Assembly (NCBI GenBank): GCA_903892355.1
Contig: CAITIE010000150.1
Location: forward strand, 1 to 64,000
Source of the DNA: an uncultured Pirellula sp.
GTDB taxonomy: Bacteria > Planctomycetota > Planctomycetia > Pirellulales > Pirellulaceae
Direction: 5' to 3'
DNA length: 64,000 bases
Shown in pieces: positions 53,745 to 62,904 of this stretch. Below the pieces are notes generated by a model. It was not told the origin of the DNA and made no database searches. It was given only the letters and a program-made list of their open reading frames with translations. Numbering within the stretch: the stretch's first letter is position 1; each line of letters starts with the position of its first letter. A program made the translations under genes and the position numbers.

Positions 53745-54314
53745 ATGCCTGACTCCGATGCACTCCAGAACCGAGGTCGATCCCTGGAAAATGCATTCTT
53801 CTCCAATTTGGATTCCAAGCTCATCGATGGGCTCAAGCAAAAGCTAGGTGAAGAAAGTGCGATCTCGAAGATCCGAGAGGCAACTGGCATCCACGACACC
53901 AAAGTGTTGGAGTCCCTTTTGAAGCTCGGGGTTACGCCAGCATCCTTGGCGGCGATGCGTGTTTTCCCATTGATCGCAGTAGCATGGGCTGACGGCAAAG
54001 CCGACACCGGAGAAATTACGGCGGTCCGAGCAATCGCGTCGAAGTACATCCAACGGGGTTCTGCGGCAGATGAACTCCTCGAGACTTGGCTCACCAAAAA
54101 ACCAACCGACGAAATGTTCTCCGCGTGGGAAACCTACGCCGATACAATGTTCGGTGCGTTGCAGAGCAGCGAAGGGCAATCCCTCAAGCAAACGCTGATG
54201 GCGGAAATTCATGAAATCGCAGAGGCGAGCGGCGGTCTGCTCGGGTGGGGCGCGGTCTCAAAACCCGAACAAGAAGCCTTGGTGCGGATCCGAACCGCAC
54301 TGCACGTCGAATAG
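53745..54314 (+). CDS. TerB-like helical protein
   Basis: A 189-residue soluble protein. The central 'AAMRVFPLIAVAWADGKADTGEITAVRAIASKYI' has the pattern of TerB/DjlA-type tellurite-resistance domains, with acidic residues near 'WADG'. The N-terminus starts MPDSDALQNRGRSLENAFFSNLDSKLIDGLKQ. The frame is open from 53664, but the ATG at 53745 gives a sensible start. Function unknown; the family is often linked to metal sensing or membrane stress. Confidence 0.75.
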   Translation: MPDSDALQNRGRSLENAFFSNLDSKLIDGLKQKLGEESAISKIREATGIHDTKVLESLLKLGVTPASLAAMRVFPLIAVAWADGKADTGEITAVRAIASKYIQRGSAADELLETWLTKKPTDEMFSAWETYADTMFGALQSSEGQSLKQTLMAEIHEIAEASGGLLGWGAVSKPEQEALVRIRTALHVE

Positions 54315-54472
54315 CTCGAGATTGGCTATGATCGAGTCAGGGAACGGACTCGCCCGCTACGAAGTGGTCAGGTCCTGTTCCGGTCGGTTGCCAACTATTC
54401 CCTCGTAGCCTCGCACAACTGGTTCCATTGAACAAACCCGAATGGCTACACTCCTTATGGCTGCGCGATGAT

Positions 54473-55153
54473 ATGACAACGGATCCCAAAGTCGTCTGGC
54501 ACCAAGCCTCGGTATCCAGCCAACAGCGCGCCGAAAAACTGGGCCAACGCGGGTGTGTCATTTGGTTCACCGGCTTGAGTGGATCCGGAAAAAGCACCAT
54601 CGCAAACGCGGTTGATCAACTTCTCGTCGCGCGCGGTGCTCATTCTTACCTACTCGACGGTGACAACATCAGGCACGGCCTGTGCGCTACACCACAAATG
54701 TTATCCCCGATTCATGGCGAGGCATTCGCCCATCGCTTTGGGCTCGGATTCTCGTCAGAGGATCGCGAAGAAAACATTCGTCGAGTAGGAGCGGTAACAC
54801 AATTACTGGCCTCCGCAGGATTGATTTGCTTGACCGCTTTCGTCAGCCCTTACCGCAGGGACCGGGATCGCGTTCGAAATTGGGTCACAAAACAGGATCA
54901 AAGCCAAGAATCGACACCCTTCTTCGAAGTCTTTGTAAACACCTCGTTGGAGGTGTGTATGCAACGAGACCCGAAGGGGCTCTACCAGCAGGCATTGGCT
55001 GGAAAAATCCCCAACTTCACAGGTATTTCTGATCCCTACGAAGCCCCATTGGCTCCTGAACTCGAATTGCAAGGGGGCACAGCCACTCCGATCGAACTCG
55101 CGGAACAAGTATTAAAGATGCTCCAAAAGCACGGGATCGTATCCGGCCCTTGA
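54473..55153 (+). CDS. cysC: adenylyl-sulfate kinase
   Basis: Phosphorylates adenylyl-sulfate (APS) to PAPS. The 226-residue protein has the Walker A motif GLSGSGKST (34-42), 'LLDGDNIRHGL', 'FSSEDREENIRRVGAVTQLL' (the DREENIRR helix) and 'CLTAFVSPYRRDRDRVR', all typical of CysC. It is a stand-alone kinase, not fused to CysN. The ATG at 54473 is preferred to a TTG at 54428. Sulfation of polysaccharides is common in Planctomycetota, which may explain the gene, but no sulfotransferase is nearby. Confidence 0.96.
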   Translation: MTTDPKVVWHQASVSSQQRAEKLGQRGCVIWFTGLSGSGKSTIANAVDQLLVARGAHSYLLDGDNIRHGLCATPQMLSPIHGEAFAHRFGLGFSSEDREENIRRVGAVTQLLASAGLICLTAFVSPYRRDRDRVRNWVTKQDQSQESTPFFEVFVNTSLEVCMQRDPKGLYQQALAGKIPNFTGISDPYEAPLAPELELQGGTATPIELAEQVLKMLQKHGIVSGP

Positions 55154-55233
55154 GTGCCTACCAGTCCGGGTGACCACTTTCCCAACAAAAATGTCTAATC
55201 GCAACAACTCTTATCGCGAAAACAGGTGAGCGT

Positions 55234-55833
55234 ATGTCGAATACCAACAACCCTAACGATGCCTTCTCCATGGCGAACAATCCCTACCGAGCGAGCACAC
55301 CCGGTTACAACGTGGCAGAAACACAGGGTGAAGGTAAGGTCCTACGGCTCGCCAGCGTTGGCAAGCGATTCCTCGGCTGGCTCATCGACACATTGGTACC
55401 ATTGCTATTTGTGGTTCCAGCGATCATTCCGATGATTATTGCCGTGGTCAATGTAGCTGAGCAGTCCGCAGCAGCAGGAGGCGCCGAGGTCGAGATGGAT
55501 CCAGCATCCGCCTCCCTCTTGGTGGCGGGATGGGCGATCTTAATCCTGGGCAGCTTGGCTCTTTTTATCCTCCAAGTCGTGCTCCTCGTGACTCGCAGCC
55601 AGACGCTTGGTAAGTACTTCGTCAACACTCAGGTCGTCGATTTTGAAACGGGAACGCCAGCGGGCTTCCTCAGTTGCGGAGTCCTCCGAGTTTTCGTCAA
55701 CGGGCTGATCGCCGGTCTGCCTTGCATCGGCTTGATCTATTTTATCGTCGATAGCTTCTACGTCCTCCGAGAGGACCGTCGCTGCATCCACGACCTGATC
55801 GCCAACACCCCGGTCATCGACTTGACCCCATAA
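55234..55833 (+). CDS. RDD-family membrane protein
   Basis: A 199-residue protein with an N-terminal polar tail, then 'ASVGKRFLGWLIDTLVPLLFVVPAIIPMIIAVV' (the RDD motif form R...D, 'KRFLGWLIDTLV'), a second helix 'ASLLVAGWAILILGSLALFILQVVLLV', 'SQTLGKYFVNTQVVDFETG' and a last helix 'FVNGLIAGLPCIGLIYFIVDS'. It ends 'REDRRCIHDLIANTPVI', the RDD signature tail. Transport or ion-exchange roles are known for a few relatives; none is assigned here. Confidence 0.93.
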   Translation: MSNTNNPNDAFSMANNPYRASTPGYNVAETQGEGKVLRLASVGKRFLGWLIDTLVPLLFVVPAIIPMIIAVVNVAEQSAAAGGAEVEMDPASASLLVAGWAILILGSLALFILQVVLLVTRSQTLGKYFVNTQVVDFETGTPAGFLSCGVLRVFVNGLIAGLPCIGLIYFIVDSFYVLREDRRCIHDLIANTPVIDLTP

Positions 55834-55934
55834 CCGCTCTCTCGATACCCGTCGACGAAGATTGCGGGTAAGATTACCCGGGTAAGTTTTTCGGGTCGAC
55901 TCCCTCTCTCCCTCCTTTTTTCAAAATCCTCTCC

Positions 55935-56750
55935 ATGTCGCGTTATGTTGTTCGCTGCGGTATCAATCGCTCGCTGTACGCGATGAATGCACGCGCGGAG
56001 CACAAACGCGGGGACATCGTTATCGCCCGAACCAACCGCGGTTTGGAACGGGGGGAAGTCCTGATCGAAATTACGGATGCGAATGCGGCCGCCTCGGCGA
56101 ATCTCTCCAGTGGCTCGATCCAACGCCTCGCTTCCGAGGAAGATCAAAAGGAGTGCTTGCGGCTCCAAAATGCGATCCCCAAGGACTTTGACGATTGCAA
56201 GGCAATCATCGAAGGCATGGGGATGAAGATGGACTTGGTCGATGTCGAACGGATATTCGGTGGCGAGCAGTTGACGCTCTACTACACCGCGGACGATCGC
56301 ATCGACTTTCGCGAATTGGTGAAGAAACTCGCCGCGAAATACCACACGCGGATTGAGATGCGGCAAGTCGGCGCTCGAGATGAAGCCAAACTCCTCGGGG
56401 ATTACGGGGATTGCGGCAAGCCTCTTTGCTGCAACACGCATCTCTCCGAAATGCCGCCGGTCTCGATGCGCATGGCAAAACTCCAAAAAGCAACCTTGGA
56501 CCCGAATAAAATTTCCGGTCGATGCGGGCGATTGAAGTGCTGCCTCCGGTACGAGCACGATCACTACGAGGAGCTCGTCAAGAAGCTCCCCCCCGCGGGA
56601 AGCGACATTGTGACGAAAGAAGGACGTGCTAAAGTAATTGCCGTAGAGTTGCTAGCTCATCAACTGCTGGTCTCCACCGAAGACAATCGCCGAATCTTGA
56701 TTTCCGCCGATGACTGTCTCTCGGTGATCAAACGTGGAGTCGAACCCTGA
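55935..56750 (+). CDS. ricT: PSP1/RicT-family protein
   Basis: A 271-residue protein of the YaaT/RicT (PSP1) family that in Bacillus joins the RNase Y specificity complex. 'YVVRCGINRSLYAMNARAEHKRGDIVIARTNRGLERGEVL' opens the PSP1 fold. Two Cys clusters, 'GDCGKPLCC' and 'GRCGRLKCCLRYE', correspond to Fe-S-binding cysteines in Ric proteins. It overlaps the next gene by one base (TGATG). The symbol is by family; whether it serves RNA turnover here is inference. Confidence 0.9.
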   Translation: MSRYVVRCGINRSLYAMNARAEHKRGDIVIARTNRGLERGEVLIEITDANAAASANLSSGSIQRLASEEDQKECLRLQNAIPKDFDDCKAIIEGMGMKMDLVDVERIFGGEQLTLYYTADDRIDFRELVKKLAAKYHTRIEMRQVGARDEAKLLGDYGDCGKPLCCNTHLSEMPPVSMRMAKLQKATLDPNKISGRCGRLKCCLRYEHDHYEELVKKLPPAGSDIVTKEGRAKVIAVELLAHQLLVSTEDNRRILISADDCLSVIKRGVEP

Positions 56751-57166
56751 TGAATGAACATGTGATGGCGATGGTCGAATTGCTGAAACAAGACCAACGA
56801 TACCAGCTCGAAGCGTACCAGTTCGTCCGCGAAAGCCTCGCCTACGCTCAGCGGATCATGAAAATGCCGCCTCAAGCAACCGAAGGTGAAGAAGGCAAAG
56901 CCGACCACCATTTAACAGGTCAGCAACTTTGCCAAGCCATTCGCGAATATGCGTTGGAACAATACGGCTACATGGCGAAAACCGTACTCAACAGTTGGGG
57001 TATCCACAACACTGGGGATTTCGGCGAGATTGTTTACAACCTAATCCGGATCAAAGAGATGCGGAAAAGCAAATCAGATCGTCGAGAGGACTTCGACGAC
57101 CAATACGATTTCGATTCCGCATTCATGCCTCGATTTGAGCTCGCCAGTGATGCCAGCTCCGAGTGA
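56750..57166 (+). CDS. Minf_1886 family protein
   Basis: A 138-residue protein of a family found in Planctomycetota, Verrucomicrobiota and related phyla. 'AYQFVRESLAYAQRIM', 'HLTGQQLCQAIREYALEQYGYMAKTVLNSWGIHNTGDFGEIVYNLIRIKEM' is the strong family block. The start overlaps the RicT stop by one base. Function unknown; cytoplasmic. Its partnership with RicT suggests shared expression. Confidence 0.93.
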   Translation: MNEHVMAMVELLKQDQRYQLEAYQFVRESLAYAQRIMKMPPQATEGEEGKADHHLTGQQLCQAIREYALEQYGYMAKTVLNSWGIHNTGDFGEIVYNLIRIKEMRKSKSDRREDFDDQYDFDSAFMPRFELASDASSE

Positions 57167-57257
57167 TCGCGCCCGGTTCATCGCAGCCTCTATCGCCCTC
57201 GCGATTTGGGGCTGCTTCATGGTTTGGATCTGTGCGAAAATCCTCACAAGCGGATGA
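57150..57257 (+). CDS. possible 35-residue single-helix membrane protein
   Basis: Short frame, ATG at 57150, overlapping the end of the Minf_1886 gene by 17 bp. It reads MPAPSDRARF, then a hydrophobic helix (IAASIALAIWGCFMVWICAKIL), then a two- or three-residue end. It has a charged-then-hydrophobic layout typical of small membrane proteins. Only composition supports it; there is no RBS evidence. Could be chance. Confidence 0.35.
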   Translation: MPAPSDRARFIAASIALAIWGCFMVWICAKILTSG

Positions 57258-57311
57258 TTTCCCAAATGGAACTCAGCTAGCAAGTTCCTGTGAGCCGCCA
57301 CAAACCGTCGG

Positions 57312-59138
57312 TTACTTCACAAGCTCCGGCAGGTACTTTACCGGAATCGTTCCACAGTTGAGCACTTGTTCGTGGAACGGACCGAGTTCAAACCCATCGC
57401 CGCGAGCTCGCTGTACATTCTGCCGCAATCGGTAAAACGCCGTTCGTCCCACGAAATAGGTCGATAGCTGACACGAACTCTGCTTGGCCCGCTGCACCTT
57501 GCCAAACGCTTCCCCCTCGGTTTGGTAACCGCGTCCCACCAACAACTGCATGGCTTGATCGTCGGTCATGTCGGTGCAATGCATCGAATGATCCAGAATC
57601 GCATTGAGAACAGCCCTGAGGTAGAACTTGAGCTGGTGCAAACGCAACGCCAAGTCCCCATTGCCATATCCCTGATCGAGCATCATCTGTTCGGTATAAA
57701 CCGCCCAGCCTTCGGCAAACACTCCCGATGAAAGAATCTTTCGGATCGGCGAAGGACTTCTGTTGGAGTAGTCCAATTGGACATAATGGCCAGGATAGGC
57801 TTCGTGGATGGTGAGGACTTGAAGCATGTACTTATTGTACTCTTTGAAGAAGGCCTCTTGACGCTCCGTAGGCCAATCGGACGGAGGGGGCGAGATGGCA
57901 TACAAGCTTTTCGCATTGGGATCGAGTGCCGGCGCCGGGTTTAAATACGCCGCAGAAAATCCTCGTTGGAACTCGGGCATTTCGATGATGTCGCACTGAT
58001 CGGGCTCGGGCAACGTCAAGATCTTTTTCTGCGAGATCATCTCTTTGATGGCAGCAACGGTTTGCTTCGCATCCCGAACCAACGTATCCGACTGTCCGTG
58101 CTCCTTACCCAACTCGCTCAATACTTGGCGGACCGCGTCGCGCCGTCCAGCTTCATCATCTGGGGGCAACGTGACTCCAGGGAAAACCGAATACCAAAGT
58201 TGCTTGGCCACGTAATACATCTCACGCTCAACCCGATCCGCTTCGGAATTGGCCGCGGCGATAACCTCGTCCGCGGTAAGCCCTGCGTCGAGTTCAAGTT
58301 CCAGTTTCTTAGCAAACTTTTCCTTGCCGATTCTCCAACTCCCCTTCGACCGAGGCAGGACCTCTTGCTCGAGGAATCGTTTGTATTCTTTCAAACTCGC
58401 CACCGCGCTGCGGCATGGTCCCTGCAGTTTACTCAACTGAGGAGCTTCGCCTGCCAGCGTGAAAATATCGCTCTCATAAAAAGAGATCGCGCCATCGGTT
58501 CGTTTGATGGCGATCTCAGTAAGGATTTGCGGTGGCTCGCCGATCGAAAGTTTTGCCGCCTCGATGATGGCAGGAATTTTTCCGATCCGCGATGCCGCAT
58601 TTTCCACGTTGCGATGTTGCGGCAACGTCGATTGGGTGAGCAATGTGAATACACTGTCGGACGCATAGGTCAAATACACCCGTGGATCATTGGAGTAGTC
58701 ATTCGAATTCGCTGATTGCCAGACGCGGTACTCGAGGAAGTGCTTCCAGATCTCCAGATCGATTTGAGCGTTCCTCGAGAGACTCGCAAGATCGAAGTCC
58801 TGCTCAAGCCGTTTCAGTACGGCTTTGTCGTTCGCAACATCCTCCTCACGAGCCTTCGGGGAGAGGTCATCGAGCAAATGATCGTAATCGTGGTTCCCCA
58901 AATAAGTCGCAAACATGGGATGACGAACGCATTGATCATCAAGCCATTCTTGAAATCGCTCAGCGACCCGTGCGTCCTGGCGCGCCGTATCCTGCGCCAT
59001 GACCACCCCTGCTCCCATCCATACCCCTGCCGGCAAGCCCCCAATCAACAGGCCCCCGACAAAAAGACGTCCGATAAAAAGACGCCCGACTACCCCGACC
59101 GCAGTCGCCACCGAAGAAAAACCAAACGATCTAGTCAT
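57312..59138 (-). CDS. DUF885 metallohydrolase-like protein, exported
   Basis: A 608-residue protein of the DUF885 family, related to zinc metallopeptidases/carboxypeptidases. The HExxH-like motif is HEAYPGH in 'VLTIHEAYPGHYVQLDY', characteristic of the family. Its signal peptide (2-48) contains four pentapeptide units (GRLFI, GRLFV, GGLLI, GGLPA, residues 18-37) from a 15-bp DNA repeat, and ends 'VVMAQ'. The ATG at 59138 follows the hisB stop directly (TAA-ATG), so the genes are probably co-transcribed. A peptidase role is inferred. Confidence 0.92.
   Translation of the reverse strand: MTRSFGFSSVATAVGVVGRLFIGRLFVGGLLIGGLPAGVWMGAGVVMAQDTARQDARVAERFQEWLDDQCVRHPMFATYLGNHDYDHLLDDLSPKAREEDVANDKAVLKRLEQDFDLASLSRNAQIDLEIWKHFLEYRVWQSANSNDYSNDPRVYLTYASDSVFTLLTQSTLPQHRNVENAASRIGKIPAIIEAAKLSIGEPPQILTEIAIKRTDGAISFYESDIFTLAGEAPQLSKLQGPCRSAVASLKEYKRFLEQEVLPRSKGSWRIGKEKFAKKLELELDAGLTADEVIAAANSEADRVEREMYYVAKQLWYSVFPGVTLPPDDEAGRRDAVRQVLSELGKEHGQSDTLVRDAKQTVAAIKEMISQKKILTLPEPDQCDIIEMPEFQRGFSAAYLNPAPALDPNAKSLYAISPPPSDWPTERQEAFFKEYNKYMLQVLTIHEAYPGHYVQLDYSNRSPSPIRKILSSGVFAEGWAVYTEQMMLDQGYGNGDLALRLHQLKFYLRAVLNAILDHSMHCTDMTDDQAMQLLVGRGYQTEGEAFGKVQRAKQSSCQLSTYFVGRTAFYRLRQNVQRARGDGFELGPFHEQVLNCGTIPVKYLPELVK
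59028..59087 (-). repeat. 15-bp coding repeat in the DUF885 signal peptide
   Basis: Four imperfect 15-bp units encode GRLFI-GRLFV-GGLLI-GGLPA. The two units nearest the start (AAAAAGACGYCCGAY on the plus strand, 59061-59090) are nearly identical; the others have diverged. Slippage here would change the length of the hydrophobic core of the leader without altering frame. Confidence 0.8.
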
Positions 59139-59732
59139 TTACAAAACTCCTTTGGAACTCGGGATGCCGGTTTGACGGGGGTCGATCTCTGATGCGATGC
59201 GTAAAGCGCGCGCCGTAGCCTTGAAAATACTCTCAGCGATGTGGTGGGTGTTTCGGCCGTAATGAAGCAAAATGTGCAAATTGCACTGCGCGTTCGACGC
59301 GAACGCCTGCCAAAAATCCTCGATCAACTCGCTATCGAAGTCTCCGATCTTCGGAGAGGGCATAGGGGCTTGGAATACCAAGTAGGATCTCCCACTGAAG
59401 TCGATGGCTGAGGTTACCAAGGTCTCTTCCATGGGTAGAACCATATGCCCGTAACGGCGGATACCAGCCTTGTCACCCAAGCATTCGCGGACCGCTTGTC
59501 CCAAGCAAATGCCGACGTCTTCGGTCGTATGGTGCGCGTCGACTTCGAGGTCACCATTGGCATGCACTTCTAAATCCACAAGGGCATGCCTCGCGAATAG
59601 AACCAGCATATGGTCGAGAAATCCAACTCCGGTTCGGATGGAGTTTTTGCCAGTTCCGTCGAGATTCAAACGCAATTCAATTTGCGTTTCAGCGGTTTTT
59701 CGCTCGAGCTGGCTGGTGCGAGATGGTGTCAT
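59139..59732 (-). CDS. hisB: imidazoleglycerol-phosphate dehydratase
   Basis: A 197-residue enzyme of histidine synthesis (dehydration of imidazoleglycerol phosphate). '[67 protein letters not shown]' is the family core with Mn ligands in 'FLDHM', '[10 protein letters not shown]' and, later, '[26 protein letters not shown]'. Single-domain form without phosphatase. No other his genes in the window. Confidence 0.97.
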   Translation of the reverse strand: MTPSRTSQLERKTAETQIELRLNLDGTGKNSIRTGVGFLDHMLVLFARHALVDLEVHANGDLEVDAHHTTEDVGICLGQAVRECLGDKAGIRRYGHMVLPMEETLVTSAIDFSGRSYLVFQAPMPSPKIGDFDSELIEDFWQAFASNAQCNLHILLHYGRNTHHIAESIFKATARALRIASEIDPRQTGIPSSKGVL

Positions 59733-59966
59733 TGGTACTTTTGGGATAATGGTGATTCGATAGCCATGGGTGTCCAGGTTTTAGGCACGATGGATGTCCC
59801 TGTAGTGTACACGCGCCCATTCGACCGGGTCATCCAGGAGACCTGAATCGCCCCCTCGGATGCCGCGTTCGAAGCAGTATTTGGCTCTCAGGAGGTTTGT
59901 AAGGTGCCGATAATAACGAAAAATCGGTTGGGCGATCCAATCGTTGGCCTTACCCCCGGCGAGTGC

Positions 59967-60011
59967 GGGTCCACGTACATTGGGTCCACTTACATCGGGC
60001 CTACTACTCAA
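59967..60011. repeat. 15-bp tandem repeat, two to three copies, in the gap upstream of hisB
   Basis: GGGTCCACGTACATT and GGGTCCACTTACATC stand head to tail (59967-59996), followed by a decayed third copy beginning GGGCCTAC. The last copy runs into the stop of the Gfo/Idh/MocA gene at 60008. The rest of the gap 59733-60007 shows nothing clear. Confidence 0.85.
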
Positions 60012-61366
60012 ACCGAGTCTACTTCAGGATGCGTCCAAGGAGCTCGGTACGGACGTCGGAGCATCGAGGTGGCTTGTTCATCACCCATGACGATACTCTT
60101 GGCAGGATCATAGCGCAACGATCGTCCTAATTGCATCGACATATTGGCAAGGATGCACGCAGCTGTCGAAATATGACCTTGTTCGATATCCGCCACCGGT
60201 TTGCCTCGCTCGGTGATCGCCTTTAAGAAATCGAGCATATGGACTCGGATGGCCGGGGCGACGTGCTTTTCAAGGTCCTTCTCGGTTTTGTCCTCAGGAT
60301 ACTGATCCAACTCATAAGCCACATCCTTGTGGATGGGCTTTGCATCGCCACCTCGAGGAATAAAGTCATAACTCATCACACTCATTTTGAGCGTTCCACG
60401 TTCACCATAAAGTGTCGCGCCCCACGGATAAGCGGGATCGGGTGCATCTCCCCAGGTGCGATGCGTCCAGACGACGTTTAGCTCGGGAAACTGAAACGTG
60501 GCCGTTTGAGTATCGGATATGTTCGCCTTGGAGTTTTTGTCGACATAGATGCCGCCGTTGGAATTGACTTCTGTGGGCCAGCCGAGATCGAGCATCCATC
60601 GGACCGTATCGAGCATATGGATACACATATCGCCGAGAATTCCGTTCCCATACTCATTGAAAGCCCGCCACGAACGGGGGTGTACGAGTTTGTTGTAGGG
60701 ACGCATCGGAGCAGGACCGGTCCACATCTCGTAATCGAGATTCTCCGGTGGTGCTTGATCGGGTGGGTTTTCCCTCGCCCGCATGTGGTAGTAGCAATAG
60801 ATCTCTGCGTGTGAAATCTTTCCCAGCAGTCCAGCATCGATAATGTTCTTCTTCGCCTCAATCAAATGCGGCGTACTGCGGCGTTGGGTTCCCACTTGAA
60901 CAACCCGCTTGTACTTGCGTGCCGCAGCCAGCATGGCTTGACCTTCGACGACATCCACACTGATCGGTTTCTGCACGTAAATGTCGGCGCCGGCTTTCAC
61001 CGCCTCGATCATCGGCAACGCATGCCAATGATCCGGGGTCGCGATCAATACGATGTCGAGATCTTTCTCGGCAAGCATCTTGCGATAGTCCCCGTAGGTG
61101 CGAGGCCGTTTGCCGGACTTCTGGCGATCTTTCACCATATCCGCAGCCTCGGTGACCATCTTGCTATCGACATCACAAAGTGACACCACTTCCACCGGCG
61201 CGACCTGCAGCAGTCGAAACAGATCCGCTTTGCCATACCAACCGGTACCGATCAAGCCAACTCGCTTGGTGGGTGCGTCTTGCAATGCAGCCAGGGTATT
61301 TCGATACGTTGCGAGAAGAGCACCGCTTGCCGCAAGGCTAGACCCCAAAAAATGCCGTCGTTCCAT
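60008..61366 (-). CDS. Gfo/Idh/MocA-family oxidoreductase, exported by a Tat-like leader
   Basis: A 452-residue NAD(P)-dependent sugar-type dehydrogenase. The N-terminus MERRHFLGSSLAASGALLA is Tat-like. The Rossmann motif is 'RVGLIGTGWYGKADLFRLL', and 'YVQKPISVDVVEGQAML' is the family's EKP region with Gln in place of Glu. 'ELDQYPEDK' and 'HMLDFLKAI' follow toward the end. Substrate is unknown. Many such genes occur in planctomycetes; here it may handle an exported sugar derivative. Confidence 0.92.
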   Translation of the reverse strand: MERRHFLGSSLAASGALLATYRNTLAALQDAPTKRVGLIGTGWYGKADLFRLLQVAPVEVVSLCDVDSKMVTEAADMVKDRQKSGKRPRTYGDYRKMLAEKDLDIVLIATPDHWHALPMIEAVKAGADIYVQKPISVDVVEGQAMLAAARKYKRVVQVGTQRRSTPHLIEAKKNIIDAGLLGKISHAEIYCYYHMRARENPPDQAPPENLDYEMWTGPAPMRPYNKLVHPRSWRAFNEYGNGILGDMCIHMLDTVRWMLDLGWPTEVNSNGGIYVDKNSKANISDTQTATFQFPELNVVWTHRTWGDAPDPAYPWGATLYGERGTLKMSVMSYDFIPRGGDAKPIHKDVAYELDQYPEDKTEKDLEKHVAPAIRVHMLDFLKAITERGKPVADIEQGHISTAACILANMSMQLGRSLRYDPAKSIVMGDEQATSMLRRPYRAPWTHPEVDSV

Positions 61367-61635
61367 GGTGAGTTTCGTTCGTCGTTTGCCAAAGTGAAAG
61401 GTGATGGAAGCCTTGGTCGCTACTTCAAGGATATGTCGAACGTGACATTATAGCCAAGCCATTCTCTGTGTGCATGCAAAGTCCGATCACGTTTTGGCAC
61501 CTTCCATATTCGAACCTAACGCTTCGAAAATCCCAAAAGTGCCTTCGATCTTCTGTCCAACTCAAGTTAAACTTGGGGGCTGATGCAGGCGGCGAATCCA
61601 CTTACTCGGCGAACCAATCGACGAAGCGATACAAA

Positions 61636-62904
61636 ATGAGAACACGATGGGACGCGATCGTCGTCGGAGGTGGCGCTGCGGGATTGTGGGCAGCAGGTAC
61701 CGCAGCAGAACGCAACAAACACGTTTTGGTGCTGGAAAAAAACAATAAGGCAGGGGTCAAGATTCTGATGTCGGGTGGGACCCGATGCAACATTACCCAT
61801 AACTGCGACAATCGAAAAATCGCCGAAGCCTTCGGGAAACAAGGACGCGTCCTCCTTTCCGTACTCAGCCGATTATCCCCGCAAGATGTCGTGCGCGAGT
61901 TTGAAGCCGAAGGAGTCGCTACCAAAGTCGAAGAAACGGGCAAGGTCTTTCCCGTTAGCGATCACGCGATCGATGTTCGCGATGCCGTTGTTCGCCGATT
62001 GGCTAGGCACGGTGCCGAGTTGATCACCGGTTGTGCGGTGGATTCGGTGCGCCCTTCTAGCTCGGGTGAGGGATTTGACGTCACGGCACACACCATGAGT
62101 TCCTCGTTTGAGCTATGGACCAAAACGGTATTGATTACGACAGGAGGGCTTAGCTATCGCGAATGCGGGACCACTGGAGATGGGTACGCATGGGCGGAAG
62201 CCATGGGACACTCGATCATCCCCCTCCGTCCAGCGCTGACCCCTTTGGTTTCCAACGCAACATGGGTCCATGAGCTGAGCGGCCTGACCTTGGACGATGC
62301 CTTGGTCACGGCGCACCTCGCCTCCGAAAATGGAGCGGTCGTCAAAGTCGAACGCCATACGTCGCGAGGCGGATTCCTTTGGACACATACCGGCTGCAGC
62401 GGCCCAACCGCGATGAATGTATCAAGATGCTTTTCCGATCGGGCTGCGCAAGACCAATTATCCCTCCGGATCGATCTCCTTCCTGATCAGTCTCTCGCCC
62501 AATGCGAGCAGTGGCTTCTCGAAGAAGCGCAGAAGAGCAACCGAGCGATCTCGACCGTTTTGAGTCAAAAGATCCCAAAACGATTAGCCGTATCCATCCT
62601 CGGTCAACTCGGCGCGGTGCACGATCCACATATGGCGGAGCTACCTCGCAAACTCAGGACTCAAATCCTCGAGACGATCAAAGGCTGCTCAGTGCCGATC
62701 CAGGGAACACGCGGGTATCCAAAAGCCGAAGTGACCGCGGGTGGCGTGGCACTTGGAGAAGTGAACTTTCAAGACATGCAAAGCCGCAAGCATCCGGGAC
62801 TGTACTTTGCTGGCGAAATCCTCGACCTCGACGGCCCAATCGGTGGTTTCAATTTCCAAGCCGCCTGGAGCACCGGGCATACCGCCGGGCTTCATCTCGG
62901 CTGA
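61636..62904 (+). CDS. BaiN/YhiN-family NAD(P)/FAD-dependent oxidoreductase
   Basis: A 422-residue flavoprotein of the HI0933 family. 'DAIVVGGGAAGLWAAGTAAERNKHVLVLEKNNKAGVKILMSGGTRCNITH' opens it with the GxGxxG loop and the conserved 'SGxGRCN'-type block. 'TGGLSYRECGTTGDGYAWAEAMGH' and 'EVTAGGVALGEVN...GLYFAGEILDLDGPIGGFNFQAAWSTG' follow. The ATG at 61636 directly precedes the FAD loop; the frame from 61468 has no family-like residues. Its 3' end overlaps the convergent gene by 13 bp. Substrate unknown. Confidence 0.94.
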   Translation: MRTRWDAIVVGGGAAGLWAAGTAAERNKHVLVLEKNNKAGVKILMSGGTRCNITHNCDNRKIAEAFGKQGRVLLSVLSRLSPQDVVREFEAEGVATKVEETGKVFPVSDHAIDVRDAVVRRLARHGAELITGCAVDSVRPSSSGEGFDVTAHTMSSSFELWTKTVLITTGGLSYRECGTTGDGYAWAEAMGHSIIPLRPALTPLVSNATWVHELSGLTLDDALVTAHLASENGAVVKVERHTSRGGFLWTHTGCSGPTAMNVSRCFSDRAAQDQLSLRIDLLPDQSLAQCEQWLLEEAQKSNRAISTVLSQKIPKRLAVSILGQLGAVHDPHMAELPRKLRTQILETIKGCSVPIQGTRGYPKAEVTAGGVALGEVNFQDMQSRKHPGLYFAGEILDLDGPIGGFNFQAAWSTGHTAGLHLG

